Positions 7,036 to 13,986 are shown, counted from the stretch's first letter. The stretch is 13,986 bases of DNA from an uncultured Holophagaceae bacterium (GCA_903919165.1 CAIXHJ010000092.1:1-13986), one strand, 5' to 3'. Made by a program: numbers and translations. The notes: a model not told the origin generated them from the letters alone.

Positions 7036-8667
7036 TCAACTCCCCTCACGGAAGGTCACCTTGTTGATCTCCGCGAAAGTTGTGATCCCCAGTCTCACTT
7101 TTTCGAGGGCACTCTCCCGGAGGAATTGCATGCCGCCCCGGCGAGCGGCAGCCTTCACTTCGCGCACGGGGGCCCGCTGGACGAGCAACTCCCGGATCTC
7201 GTCGTTGAGGCCCATGAACTCGATGATGGCCTGGCGGCCACGGAAGCCGGTGCCATGGCAGTCGACGCAGCCCACGCGGTCGAAGAGGGTGGCGCCGCGC
7301 AGCCAGGCCTCATCCACCCCGTTCTCCTCCAGCTCCTGGGGGGTGGGAGTTGGGGCGGAGCGTTTGCACTTGGGGCAGAGCACGCGGATGAGGCGCTGGG
7401 CGAGGATGCAGTTGAGCGAGGACACGAAGTTGTAAACTTCCACGCCCATGTGCTGGAAGCGGCCCAGCACGTCCAGCACATTGTTCGCGTGGACCGTGGT
7501 GAAGACGAGATGCCCCGTGAGGGCTGACTGAATGGCGATCTGGGCCGTTTCAGGGTCGCGGATCTCACCGACGAGGATCTTGTCCGGGTCGTGGCGGAGG
7601 ATGGAGCGCAGGCCCAGGGCGAAGGTGAGGCCCTTCTTTTCGTTGACCGGGATCTGGGTGACACCCTCGAGCTGGTACTCGACCGGGTCCTCGATGGTGA
7701 TGATCTTGTCCTCGGGGGCCTTGATCTCGCTGATCACGGCGTAAAGGGTGGTGGTCTTGCCGGACCCCGTGGGGCCAGTCACCAGGAACATGCCGTAGGG
7801 CTCGCGGGAGAAGCGGCGGAGACGCTTCAACTCATGATCGGAAAATCCCAGGATCTCCAGGGTCAAGGTCTGGAATTCCTCGGTGAGGTTCTCCTTGTCG
7901 AGGATTCGGATCACCGCGTCCTCGCCGTGAATGGTGGGCATGATGCTCACGCGGAAGTCGATGGCCCGGCCGCGCACCTTGAGCTTGAAGCGCCCGTCCT
8001 GGGGCTTGCGCTTCTCGGCGATATCCAGCTCGGACATGACCTTGACGCGGCTGATGATCGGCGAGGCGAAGCGCCGGTCGATGGGTTCGGCGGCGGGGTA
8101 GAGGCTGCCGTCGATGCGGTACTTGATCTGGAACCCCGTGGCCGTGGTTTCCAGGTGGATGTCGGAGGCGCGTCGCTGGAGGGCGTTGAAGATGGAGGTG
8201 TCCACCAGGCGGACGATGGGGGCCTCGTCCTTGTCCGTCAAACGCTCCAGGTCCAGGACTTCATCGTCCAGGTCCTCCTCATGGAGCACCTGGATCTTGA
8301 GGGCCTCGCCGGCCTCGTCCATGACCTTCTGGCCGCTTTCGGATTTCTTGAGCACCTCTTGGATCTGGGCCTGGGGGGCACCGGCGAAGCGCAGGGGCCG
8401 TTTTAATCTCAGCCGGAGCATGTCCTGGGTGGGGATATCCAGGGGATCGGCCATGGCCAGCCAGAGGACACCATCCCGCTCCTGCACCGGCACGAAATGG
8501 TGTTTCAACATCAGATCCAGCGGCAGGGCCTGGAACAGGGCAAAGTCCACAGGCTCTCTCGTGAGGTCCATGGTCGGGTACAGCTCTTTCGTGGGCCTGA
8601 AGCCAGTCAACGACTGTTCGCCTGTGGCGACGGCATCCGAAGGAACCGGGGGGTTTGATGAAGGCAT
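7036..8667 (-). CDS. PilB/GspE-family secretion/pilus assembly ATPase
   Basis: This is a hexameric cytoplasmic ATPase that powers type IV pilus extension or type II secretion. The 543 residues show an N-terminal domain fragment (about 41-108), then the catalytic core: an arginine-rich strand region RYRIDG-like (KYRIDGSLYP, 182-191), Walker A GPTGSGKT (298-305), Asp box ITIEDPVEYQ (323-332), Walker B ILVGEIRD with Glu368, and His box HLVFTTVHANN (386-396). A zinc-binding tetracysteine Cys431/Cys434/Cys467/Cys470 (CPKC...CVDC) is the feature that separates PilB/GspE from PilT. PilB proteins usually have about 560-570 residues; the first helical half of the N-terminal domain is missing here. The ATG at 8667 lacks a clear ribosome-binding site, and Met33 (MDLTREP) is an alternative. 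PilB versus GspE cannot be settled without neighbours, since no pil or gsp gene is seen. It abuts the convergent exporter gene with no gap. Confidence 0.9.
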   Translation of the reverse strand: MPSSNPPVPSDAVATGEQSLTGFRPTKELYPTMDLTREPVDFALFQALPLDLMLKHHFVPVQERDGVLWLAMADPLDIPTQDMLRLRLKRPLRFAGAPQAQIQEVLKKSESGQKVMDEAGEALKIQVLHEEDLDDEVLDLERLTDKDEAPIVRLVDTSIFNALQRRASDIHLETTATGFQIKYRIDGSLYPAAEPIDRRFASPIISRVKVMSELDIAEKRKPQDGRFKLKVRGRAIDFRVSIMPTIHGEDAVIRILDKENLTEEFQTLTLEILGFSDHELKRLRRFSREPYGMFLVTGPTGSGKTTTLYAVISEIKAPEDKIITIEDPVEYQLEGVTQIPVNEKKGLTFALGLRSILRHDPDKILVGEIRDPETAQIAIQSALTGHLVFTTVHANNVLDVLGRFQHMGVEVYNFVSSLNCILAQRLIRVLCPKCKRSAPTPTPQELEENGVDEAWLRGATLFDRVGCVDCHGTGFRGRQAIIEFMGLNDEIRELLVQRAPVREVKAAARRGGMQFLRESALEKVRLGITTFAEINKVTFREGS

Positions 8668-8801
8668 GGAAGCATCGTAGCTGATCAGTCACAGGGGCGA
8701 GTGGCCAGAATCGGACATGGGTCACAAAGGACGGGATGGTTGGCTTCGGTCGTTGACCTGTCCGGGAGCGGCACGACACAATGGTCTGTTCTGGAGGCTC
8801 C
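8668..8801. other. Divergent intergenic region between pilB/gspE-like gene and nuoA
   Basis: These 134 bases hold the putative complex I promoter (8753-8782) and the nuoA ribosome-binding site. For the minus-strand ATPase gene I could not find a sigma-70 or sigma-54 promoter that I would defend. GTCACA occurs twice (8688 and 8721) without obvious meaning. Confidence 0.45.
8753..8782 (+). promoter_or_regulatory. Putative sigma-70 promoter of the nuo operon
   Basis: TTGACC (8753-8758) matches the -35 consensus at five of six bases. After an 18-base spacer, CACAAT (8777-8782) matches the -10 consensus at four of six. Initiation near 8789 would leave a leader of only about 13 bases before the nuoA ATG, starting just upstream of GGAGG at 8793. 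This also argues against an in-frame ATG at 8781, which overlaps the -10. Confidence 0.5.
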
Positions 8802-9155
8802 ATGCGTGGGTACGCGTCCATCCTGCTGCTGATCCTGGTAGCAGTGGCCCTGCCGATCATCATTTGGAATTTATCGTGGCTCCTGCGCCCCCACTGGCCC
8901 AGCGCCGCGAAGTACTCTTCCTATGAGTGCGGCATTACCACGACCAGCGAGGCCCGCGAGAAGTTCTCGGTGCGGTACTACCTGGTGGCCGTGATGTTCC
9001 TCGTGTTCGATGTGGAAACGGTCTTCCTGATGCCCTGGGCCATCCAGATGAAGGAGCTGGCAGTCTTCGGCTTCATCGAATTGGGCCTCTTCCTCTTCCT
9101 GCTGCTGTTCGGGTACGGATACATCTGGTCCAAGGGAGCCCTCACATGGGAATGA
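8802..9155 (+). CDS. nuoA: NADH-quinone oxidoreductase (complex I) subunit A
   Basis: NuoA is a small membrane-arm subunit of respiratory complex I that helps form the quinone-site junction with NuoH and NuoJ. The 117 residues contain three membrane helices (about 5-27, 57-79, 87-109). The conserved loop motif SSYECGI is at 39-45, with its Cys43, and the signature RYYLVAVMFLVFDVETVFLMPWA at 58-80 includes the Asp/Glu pair. The ATG at 8802 is chosen because GGAGG lies four bases upstream; an ATG seven codons earlier lies inside the putative promoter. It is first in the operon, and its 3' end overlaps nuoB by ten bases. Confidence 0.96.
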   Translation: MRGYASILLLILVAVALPIIIWNLSWLLRPHWPSAAKYSSYECGITTTSEAREKFSVRYYLVAVMFLVFDVETVFLMPWAIQMKELAVFGFIELGLFLFLLLFGYGYIWSKGALTWE

Positions 9156-9655
9156 ATCAACTCTCCACCCTTGAACACATCCTCATCACCACCAAGGTCG
9201 AGAAGGTCATGAACTGGTCCCGCGCCACGAGTGTGTGGCCTGTGACCTTTGGCTTGGCCTGCTGCGCCATCGAGATGATGGCCGCTGGAGCTAGCCGCTT
9301 CGACTTCGACCGTTTCGGGGCAGGCATCTTCAGGGCCACGCCCCGTCAGGCCGATCTGATGATCATCGCGGGGACGGTCACCTACAAGATGGCCCCGGTC
9401 ATAAAGACTCTCTACGACCAGATGCCCGAGCCCAAGTGGGTGATCGCCATGGGCTCCTGTGCCACCGCGGGCGGTCCCTTCGACTCGTACCACACCATCC
9501 AGGGCGTGGACAAGATCATACCGGTGGACGTCTTCATCCCGGGTTGCCCGCCCCGTCCTGAGTCCCTCATCTACGGGTTCATGAAGTTGCAGGACAAGAT
9601 CATGACCAGCAGCCTGGCCGACCGGTACAAGGACATCTTCGAGGAGGTCGGCTGA
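9146..9655 (+). CDS. nuoB: Complex I subunit B (N2 iron-sulfur cluster protein)
   Basis: NuoB carries cluster N2, the last iron-sulfur cluster before quinone, in the Q-module. The 169-residue protein has all four cluster ligands: the tandem Cys39-Cys40 in LACCAIEMMAA, Cys105 in GSCATAGGPF and Cys134 in PGCPPRPE. The conserved TPRQADLMIIAGTVTYKMAP segment lies at 65-84. Start choice: AGGGAG at 9133-9138 is seven bases before the ATG at 9146. The next ATG at 9152 forms an ATGA overlap with the nuoA stop but is 13 bases from the site, so 9146 is preferred and the alternative differs by only two residues. The stop overlaps the nuoC start (TGATG). Confidence 0.97.
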   Translation: MGMNQLSTLEHILITTKVEKVMNWSRATSVWPVTFGLACCAIEMMAAGASRFDFDRFGAGIFRATPRQADLMIIAGTVTYKMAPVIKTLYDQMPEPKWVIAMGSCATAGGPFDSYHTIQGVDKIIPVDVFIPGCPPRPESLIYGFMKLQDKIMTSSLADRYKDIFEEVG

Positions 9656-10533
9656 TGACAGAACCAAACCTCCCCGGGTCGCCGGAAGTGCCGGAAGCTC
9701 CTGCCGGACCCTACGTCTACGATTACTCCGCCTCGCCCCAGCGCCAGATCGTCATGCCGAAGACGGTTCCCCTGCCGAGCCTGAAGACCTACCTGGCCGA
9801 GCAGGAGGCCGCGGCCGTGGCCGACGAGGCCAAGTGGCAGAAGATGCTGGCCGATTTCGAGATAGCCAAGGTCAAGGCCGAGGCTGAGGGCAAGGATGCC
9901 CCCAAGCCACCCGTGCGGCCCGTGCCCCGCAAGGATGACAACGATATGAAGACTCCCTGGCCCCAGGAGGCGAATGACGCAGACCTCCATCGCCTCCAGG
10001 AACGTCTCGGAGACAAGGTGGAGGAGATCTTCGAGCAGGCCGGGGAACTTACTTGCCAAGTCTCCAAGGACGCCATCCTCGAAGCGCTCCAGCTCTGCCG
10101 GGATGACGCCGCACTGAACTACGAGATGCTGGCCGACGAGACGGCCACCCACTATCCGGTAGCCACCAACTTCACCTTCAGCGTGGTCTACCACCTGACC
10201 AGCATCAGCCGTCGGAAGCGCCTCCGCCTGCGAATCCTGATCCCAGAGGGCTTCTCACCCGAGAGCGCCTGCGCCGTCTACCCCGGCGCCAACTGGATGG
10301 AGCGCGAGGTTTACGACATGCTCGGCATCCGGTTTGTGAACCATCCCGACATGACCCGCATCCTCTGCCCGGAGGACTGGGAAGGCTATCCCCTGAGGAA
10401 AGACTATCCCGTCGTTGGCTGGGGCCAGCGTGACATTGCCTTCCGCGAGGACCGCGGAGGCATGATCGAACGCATCGCCCTCCAGAAGGCCGGCCAGCTG
10501 GGCATCAACCATAAGCAGCCCAAGGCGGAATAG
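9655..10533 (+). CDS. nuoC: Complex I subunit C with long N-terminal extension
   Basis: NuoC (30-kDa subunit) packs against NuoD in the hydrophilic arm. The 30-kDa domain occupies about residues 110-260 and ends in the family signature EREVYDMLGIRFVNHPDM...DWEGYPLRKDYP (216-252). Before it lies an extension of about 109 residues: a Pro-rich start (1-40), a charged helical segment (about 45-82) and a Pro/Lys/Asp linker (83-105). A typical bacterial NuoC starts near the LHRLQERLGD position. Nothing in the extension is recognisable to me. The start is well fixed by AGGAGG at 9642-9647, seven bases upstream, and by the one-base TGATG overlap with nuoB. Met98 would give a standard-length protein but has a poorer site. 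A NuoCD fusion is excluded, since nuoD is a separate frame. Confidence 0.94.
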   Translation: MTEPNLPGSPEVPEAPAGPYVYDYSASPQRQIVMPKTVPLPSLKTYLAEQEAAAVADEAKWQKMLADFEIAKVKAEAEGKDAPKPPVRPVPRKDDNDMKTPWPQEANDADLHRLQERLGDKVEEIFEQAGELTCQVSKDAILEALQLCRDDAALNYEMLADETATHYPVATNFTFSVVYHLTSISRRKRLRLRILIPEGFSPESACAVYPGANWMEREVYDMLGIRFVNHPDMTRILCPEDWEGYPLRKDYPVVGWGQRDIAFREDRGGMIERIALQKAGQLGINHKQPKAE

Positions 10534-10542
10534 GAGCGGACT

Positions 10543-11643
10543 GTGTTCAAGAACGAGGAGATGGAGATCAACCTGGGTCCGCAGCACCCGTCCACCCACG
10601 GCGTGCTCCGGGTGAAGCTGCGGCTGGATGGCGAGACCATCACCCACTGCCGGCCCGTGATCGGCTACCTTCACCGGGGCGTTGAGAAGATCTGCGAGAA
10701 CCAGACCTTCTTCCAGGGTCAGGTCTGGACGGACCGAATGGACTACTGCTCGGCGGTGGCCAACAACCTGGGCTGGGCCGAGGCTAACGAAAAACTCTTC
10801 GGCATCACAGTGCCGCGCCGCGCCCAGTACATCCGCACCTTGCTGAACGAGTTCAACCGCCTGGCGTCGCACCTGATCTGGCTGGCGACCCACGCTCTGG
10901 ATATCGGGGCCATGACGGTGTTCCTCTACGCCTTCCGCGAGCGCGAGGACATCCTCGACATGAACGAGGCCTTCTGTGGGTCCCGCCTCACCACCACCGC
11001 CTTCCGCATCGGCGGGCTGCGCGAGGACCTGCCCCCCGGCTTCGAGAAGCTGGTGAAGAAGTTCCTGGCGAAGTTCCCGACCTGCATCGAGGAATACGAG
11101 AACCTGCTGAGCGAGAACCGCATCTGGAAGAAGCGAACCATCGGTGTGGCCAAGCTAAGCGCCGAGGATGCCATCGCCATGGGCGTCACCGGCCCAGTGC
11201 TGCGGGCCGCGGGGGTCCCCTACGACATCCGCAAGGCCTTCCCCTACGCAGCCTACGCGGAGATGGACTTCGAGGTGCCGACCCGCACCGAGGCCGACAC
11301 CTACGCCCGGTACCTGGTCCGCATGGCCGAGATGCGGCAAAGCGCCCGCATCATCCAGCAGTGCATGGACGGCATGCCCGAAGGGCCCGTCATGGCCAAG
11401 CTGCCCAAGATCATGAGGGCCGAAGTCAATGAGGTCTACCACGCTACTGAAGCCCCCAAGGGCGAGATCGGCTACTACCTCGTGGGCGAGAAGGGCAGCG
11501 GAAATCCTTACAGGTTCCACGTAAGGGCCCCCGGATTCATCAACCTCCAGTCCCTGCCCAAGATGGCTGAGGGAGGCCTGATCGCCGACATCGTCGCGGC
11601 CATTGGCACCCTGGACATCGTGCTCGGCGAGATCGACCGCTAG
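10543..11643 (+). CDS. nuoD: Complex I subunit D (49-kDa quinone-site subunit)
   Basis: NuoD lines the quinone pocket with NuoB and is related to the large subunit of NiFe hydrogenases. The 366-residue product begins MFKNEEMEINLGPQHPSTHGVLR, containing the conserved GPQHPSTHG loop that contacts quinone. GYLHRGVEKI, TDRMDYC (with the quinone-site Tyr region), EFNRLASHL and the C-terminal RAPGFINLQSLP...DIVLGEIDR are all present, so the gene is complete, with a C-terminus that matches the family. The start is GTG at 10543, nine bases after the nuoC stop, with AGGAG six bases upstream (inside and just after that stop codon). The next gene is nuoH, not nuoE. Confidence 0.97.
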   Translation: MFKNEEMEINLGPQHPSTHGVLRVKLRLDGETITHCRPVIGYLHRGVEKICENQTFFQGQVWTDRMDYCSAVANNLGWAEANEKLFGITVPRRAQYIRTLLNEFNRLASHLIWLATHALDIGAMTVFLYAFREREDILDMNEAFCGSRLTTTAFRIGGLREDLPPGFEKLVKKFLAKFPTCIEEYENLLSENRIWKKRTIGVAKLSAEDAIAMGVTGPVLRAAGVPYDIRKAFPYAAYAEMDFEVPTRTEADTYARYLVRMAEMRQSARIIQQCMDGMPEGPVMAKLPKIMRAEVNEVYHATEAPKGEIGYYLVGEKGSGNPYRFHVRAPGFINLQSLPKMAEGGLIADIVAAIGTLDIVLGEIDR

Positions 11644-11662
11644 CCGACGAGGATCCCAAGCC

Positions 11663-12829
11663 ATGCCGACTCCGACTCCCATCCAGTCCATCGTGATCAC
11701 GCTCATCCAGTGCCTGCTGGTAGTGATCTTCGTCTTCGTCGTCGTCCCCCTGACTGTGTTCGCCGAGCGCAAGGTGTTGGGCCACCTCCAGCAGCGCCTG
11801 GGTTCCACCCGCGTGGCCAGTGGCCACGTCGGGGTCACCGGCTGGATGAACCGCGGCATGTGGAAGTGGGGCCGCGTGCCCGTCCTTTCCTACTGGCGCG
11901 GCATCCCCGGTCTCGTGGCCGACGTGCTGAAGCTCATCCTCAAAGAGGACATCCTCCCGGACAAGGCCGACAAGTTCGTGTTCTTCATCGCACCGGCCCT
12001 CAGCATGGTGGCTGCGGTGGTGGTGTTCGCCGCGGTCTCCTTCGTCCCTGGCGTCTTTTTCATCTTCCCCACCTGGTTCCCTTATGTGGGCGGGCTGCCG
12101 GTTTCCGGTGGCATCGCTGACATCAACGTGGGCCTGCTCTGGATCCTGGGTGTGGCGAGTGTCGGCGTCTACGGCATCGTCCTGGCCGGCTGGGCCTCCA
12201 ACTCGAAATACCCCCTCCTAGGTGGCCTGCGCAGTGCGGCCCAGATGGTGAGCTACGAAGTGCCCCTGGCGATAAGCCTGCTTGCTCCGGTGGTGCTCTC
12301 CGCCAGCCTCAACTTCGGCGAGATGTCGGCCCGTATGGCCATCGGTCTTCCCTTCTGGGGTCTCGTGCCCCAGATCCTCGGGTTCCTCATCTACCTCACC
12401 TGCGGCTTCGCGGAAACCAACCGTCTCCCCTTCGACATGCCCGAGGCCGAGAACGAGCTGGTGGCTGGGTTCCATACCGAGTACTCGGGCATGAAGTTCG
12501 GGTTCTTCTACCTGGCCGAGTACATCAACATGACCGTGGTGGCGGCCCTGGCTTCGGGCTTCTTCCTAGGCGGTCCCTGGCTTCTGCCCTTCGGCCTCCA
12601 GGGCTTGGTGAATCCCTTCCTGCCCGCCTTCCTGTCCTGGTTTGGCGAGCCCCACGCGATCTTCTTCGTGGTGAAGATCATCTTCCTGCTGTTCACGTAT
12701 ATCTGGGTCCGCGGCACCATCCCCCGCTACCGGTATGACCAGGTCATGAGCGTGGCGTGGAAGTACCTGATTCCCATGGCGCTGTTCAACCTCTTGCTGG
12801 CGGCCCTCGTCCGCTGCTTCGCCGTCTAG
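11663..12829 (+). CDS. nuoH: Complex I subunit H with insertion in the first loop
   Basis: NuoH (ND1) anchors the hydrophilic arm and forms the membrane side of the quinone channel. The 388 residues show about eight to nine membrane helices. FAERKVLGHLQQRLG is at 33-47, AGWASNSKYPLLGGLRSAAQMVSYEVPL at 175-202, and ETNRLPFDMPEAENELVAGFHTEYSGMKFG at 251-280 holds the acidic quinone-channel residues. RYRYDQVMSVAWK is near the end. Unusually, the loop between Arg45 and Lys94-Glu-Asp is 52 residues, against 27 in E. coli. It carries STRVASGHVG instead of the near-universal GPNRVGP and adds a Trp/Arg-rich stretch (about 58-83). The ATG at 11663 is used, with AGGA ten bases upstream; an ATG 60 bases earlier lies inside nuoD. 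NuoH is usually about 325-350 residues, so the excess is mostly this insertion plus a loop after helix 2. Confidence 0.96.
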   Translation: MPTPTPIQSIVITLIQCLLVVIFVFVVVPLTVFAERKVLGHLQQRLGSTRVASGHVGVTGWMNRGMWKWGRVPVLSYWRGIPGLVADVLKLILKEDILPDKADKFVFFIAPALSMVAAVVVFAAVSFVPGVFFIFPTWFPYVGGLPVSGGIADINVGLLWILGVASVGVYGIVLAGWASNSKYPLLGGLRSAAQMVSYEVPLAISLLAPVVLSASLNFGEMSARMAIGLPFWGLVPQILGFLIYLTCGFAETNRLPFDMPEAENELVAGFHTEYSGMKFGFFYLAEYINMTVVAALASGFFLGGPWLLPFGLQGLVNPFLPAFLSWFGEPHAIFFVVKIIFLLFTYIWVRGTIPRYRYDQVMSVAWKYLIPMALFNLLLAALVRCFAV

Positions 12830-12838
12830 GGGCCAATC

Positions 12839-13342
12839 ATGAACAAGATCCTGCGGACCCTCATCCCCTTCGACATCGCCAAAGGCCTGTCCGTCACGGG
12901 CAAGCACTTCGCCAAGGTCTTCTTCACGGCCAACCGGCGCAAGGTGCCCTTCCACATCGTATCGGAGTATCCCGAGGTGATCGCCAAGGTCCAGCCCCGC
13001 TTCCGGGGTCGCCTCACACTTCTGAAGGACGAGCAGGGCGAGATCAAGTGCGTCTGCTGCCTGGCCTGCGAGAAAATCTGCCCCACCCAGGTGATCACCA
13101 TCGACAAAGGCAAGAAGGAAGGCCGCAAGATGCCCTTCCCCGTGCGCTACGACTTTGAGATGGAGCGCTGCATCTTCTGCGAGTTCTGCGTGGAGAGCTG
13201 CGGTTTCGATTCCATCATCCTGAATCACCAGTTCGAACTCGCCGCCTACAACAGGGAGGATTTCTCCCTGGGCATGGAAGGACTGGGCCAGAACATGTAC
13301 GAGCCCTCGCCCGTGGGCAAGTTCAGCGTGGCTGACGACTGA
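12839..13342 (+). CDS. nuoI: Complex I subunit I (two 4Fe-4S ferredoxin-like subunit)
   Basis: NuoI carries clusters N6a and N6b, which pass electrons toward N2. Its 167 residues contain two CxxCxxCxxxC motifs: Cys71, Cys74, Cys77, Cys81 and Cys111, Cys114, Cys117, Cys121. An amphipathic N-terminal region (1-40) fits the membrane-facing helix. The first motif has an extra cysteine (Cys73, where Ala is common), and the second is followed by Gly rather than the usual Pro (CGFDSI). The ATG at 12839 sits nine bases after the nuoH stop with an AGGGG site overlapping that stop. About 45 residues after the second motif form the usual C-terminal tail. Confidence 0.96.
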   Translation: MNKILRTLIPFDIAKGLSVTGKHFAKVFFTANRRKVPFHIVSEYPEVIAKVQPRFRGRLTLLKDEQGEIKCVCCLACEKICPTQVITIDKGKKEGRKMPFPVRYDFEMERCIFCEFCVESCGFDSIILNHQFELAAYNREDFSLGMEGLGQNMYEPSPVGKFSVADD

Positions 13343-13376
13343 TCTCAAGCACTTTCGCGCATTCCAGAGGACGCCC

Positions 13377-13928
13377 ATGGAACATCCACTCGAAACGATC
13401 GGCCGGAACATGTTCGCCATCTTCGGCGTCCTGGCCCTGTGCGGTGCCGCCTTCGTGGTGGCCTCGAAGAGCGCCGTCCACAGCGTGATCGGATTCCTCT
13501 TCGCCATGCTGTGCATAGCCGGATGCTTCCTGTCATTGGAGGCAGAGTTCCTGGGCATGGCCCAAATCCTGGTTTACGCGGGCGGCATCGTGGTGCTCTT
13601 CCTTTTCGTGGTCATGCTCGTGGAGATGAGCAAGAAGACGGAGAAGACAGTCTTCCAGCTCCAGTCCCGCTACGCCGTGGTGGCCGTCATGTTCGGTGCC
13701 GCGGCCTTCGTGGGCGTCTTCCGCAAAGTGATCTTTGGAGTGGCTTCCCCCGATGCGCTGGTGCTGCGACCTGAACTGACCCAGGGACTGAGCGTGGCCC
13801 GGCAGAACGCCCAGGCCCTGAGCCGCGGCCTCTTCTCGGACTTTCTCCTGCCCTTCGAGATCCTCAGCGTGATCCTCCTGGTGGCCCTGGTCGGTGCTGT
13901 GGTCCTGGCTAAAACGGAGCGAGTGTGA
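13377..13928 (+). CDS. nuoJ: Complex I subunit J (membrane arm)
   Basis: NuoJ (ND6) is a membrane subunit linking the quinone site to the proton-pumping arm. Its 183 residues give five hydrophobic segments (about 12-29, 33-54, 60-82, 98-118, 159-178). The conserved third helix with its glycine-rich break, LVYAGGIVVLFLFVVMLVEM, is at 65-84, preceded by EAEFLGMAQI with the family Glu. The ATG at 13377 has AGAGGA five bases upstream. It lies 34 bases after nuoI, the largest gap in the operon, and the stop overlaps the nuoK start (TGATG). The length is near the usual 165-185. Confidence 0.95.
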   Translation: MEHPLETIGRNMFAIFGVLALCGAAFVVASKSAVHSVIGFLFAMLCIAGCFLSLEAEFLGMAQILVYAGGIVVLFLFVVMLVEMSKKTEKTVFQLQSRYAVVAVMFGAAAFVGVFRKVIFGVASPDALVLRPELTQGLSVARQNAQALSRGLFSDFLLPFEILSVILLVALVGAVVLAKTERV

Positions 13929-13986
13929 TGGTCAGCCTCAACGCGGTCCTCCTTATCTCCTTTCTCCTGTTCTCCATCGGCATCGC
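13928..13986 (+). CDS. nuoK: Complex I subunit K, 5' end only
   Basis: The ATG at 13928 overlaps the nuoJ TGA by one base and has GGAG eight bases upstream. Nineteen codons are visible, MVSLNAVLLISFLLFSIGI, which is the typical start of the first membrane helix of NuoK (usually about 100 residues, homologous to MrpC). The rest lies beyond the window. The assignment depends as much on its place after nuoJ as on the short sequence. Confidence 0.85.
   Translation, partial: MVSLNAVLLISFLLFSIGI

Noticed and set aside
7591..8406. 271-codon plus-strand open frame opposite the PilB/GspE-like gene
   Set aside because: It mirrors the conserved ATPase core in antisense, with a Leu/Gly/Asp/Val-rich shadow composition and no start signal.
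8668..8752. Sigma-54 promoter for the pilus/secretion ATPase gene
   Set aside because: TGGCCAC near 8700 on the minus strand is not followed by a TTGC element at the required spacing.
8927..9145. Upstream extension of the nuoB frame to 8927
   Set aside because: It lies within nuoA in another frame. The ribosome-binding site and NuoB homology both start at 9146.
1..13986. Mobile element, defence island, CRISPR array or tRNA
   Set aside because: I found no transposase or integrase motifs, no regular direct repeats and no cloverleaf-like sequence. The genes are mainly conserved housekeeping or transport functions.

Overview
The window reads as a chromosomal segment from a high-GC Gram-negative bacterium. 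Exported proteins, a type IV pilus/type II secretion ATPase and an ancestral-type complex I operon fit a Holophagae/Geothrix-like acidobacterium. That assignment rests on general gene style only and is an inference. I found no phage, transposase, CRISPR array, tRNA or rRNA. Nearly all of the DNA is protein-coding, so this is mostly core genome rather than an accessory island.

Layout from left to right: (1) the 5' part of an exported TPR-repeat gene, on the minus strand and running off the left edge; (2) a divergent fabI (enoyl-ACP reductase), which converges on a Bcp-type peroxiredoxin with a 4-base gap; (3) a 270-base intergenic stretch holding a long imperfect inverted repeat with small perfect hairpins inside it; (4) a minus-strand, translationally coupled trio encoding a family-5 (Dpp/Opp-like) substrate-binding protein and two unusually small permeases, with no ATPase gene beside them; (5) a divergent plus-strand MdlA-type ABC exporter half-transporter whose Walker B carries Asp in place of the catalytic Glu; (6) a convergent minus-strand PilB/GspE-family ATPase that abuts it with no gap; (7) a divergent, promoter-led respiratory complex I operon in the order nuoA-B-C-D-H-I-J-K, with nuoK cut by the right edge.

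The complex I genes are tightly packed, with overlaps at A/B, B/C and J/K and short gaps elsewhere, each with a recognisable ribosome-binding site. No nuoE, nuoF or nuoG lies between nuoD and nuoH. The seen part therefore encodes most of the Q-module (B, C, D, I) and part of the membrane arm (A, H, J, K) but not the NADH-oxidising module. Two subunits are structurally unusual: NuoC has about 109 extra N-terminal residues, and NuoH has about 25 extra residues in the loop after its first membrane helix together with loss of the usual GPNRVG motif.

I do not see a clearly new multi-gene system. The points most worth checking are the NuoH/NuoC architecture with the absent nuoEFG, the structured intergenic element at 2233-2410, the minimal permease pair without ATPase, and the orphan degenerate-site ABC exporter half.
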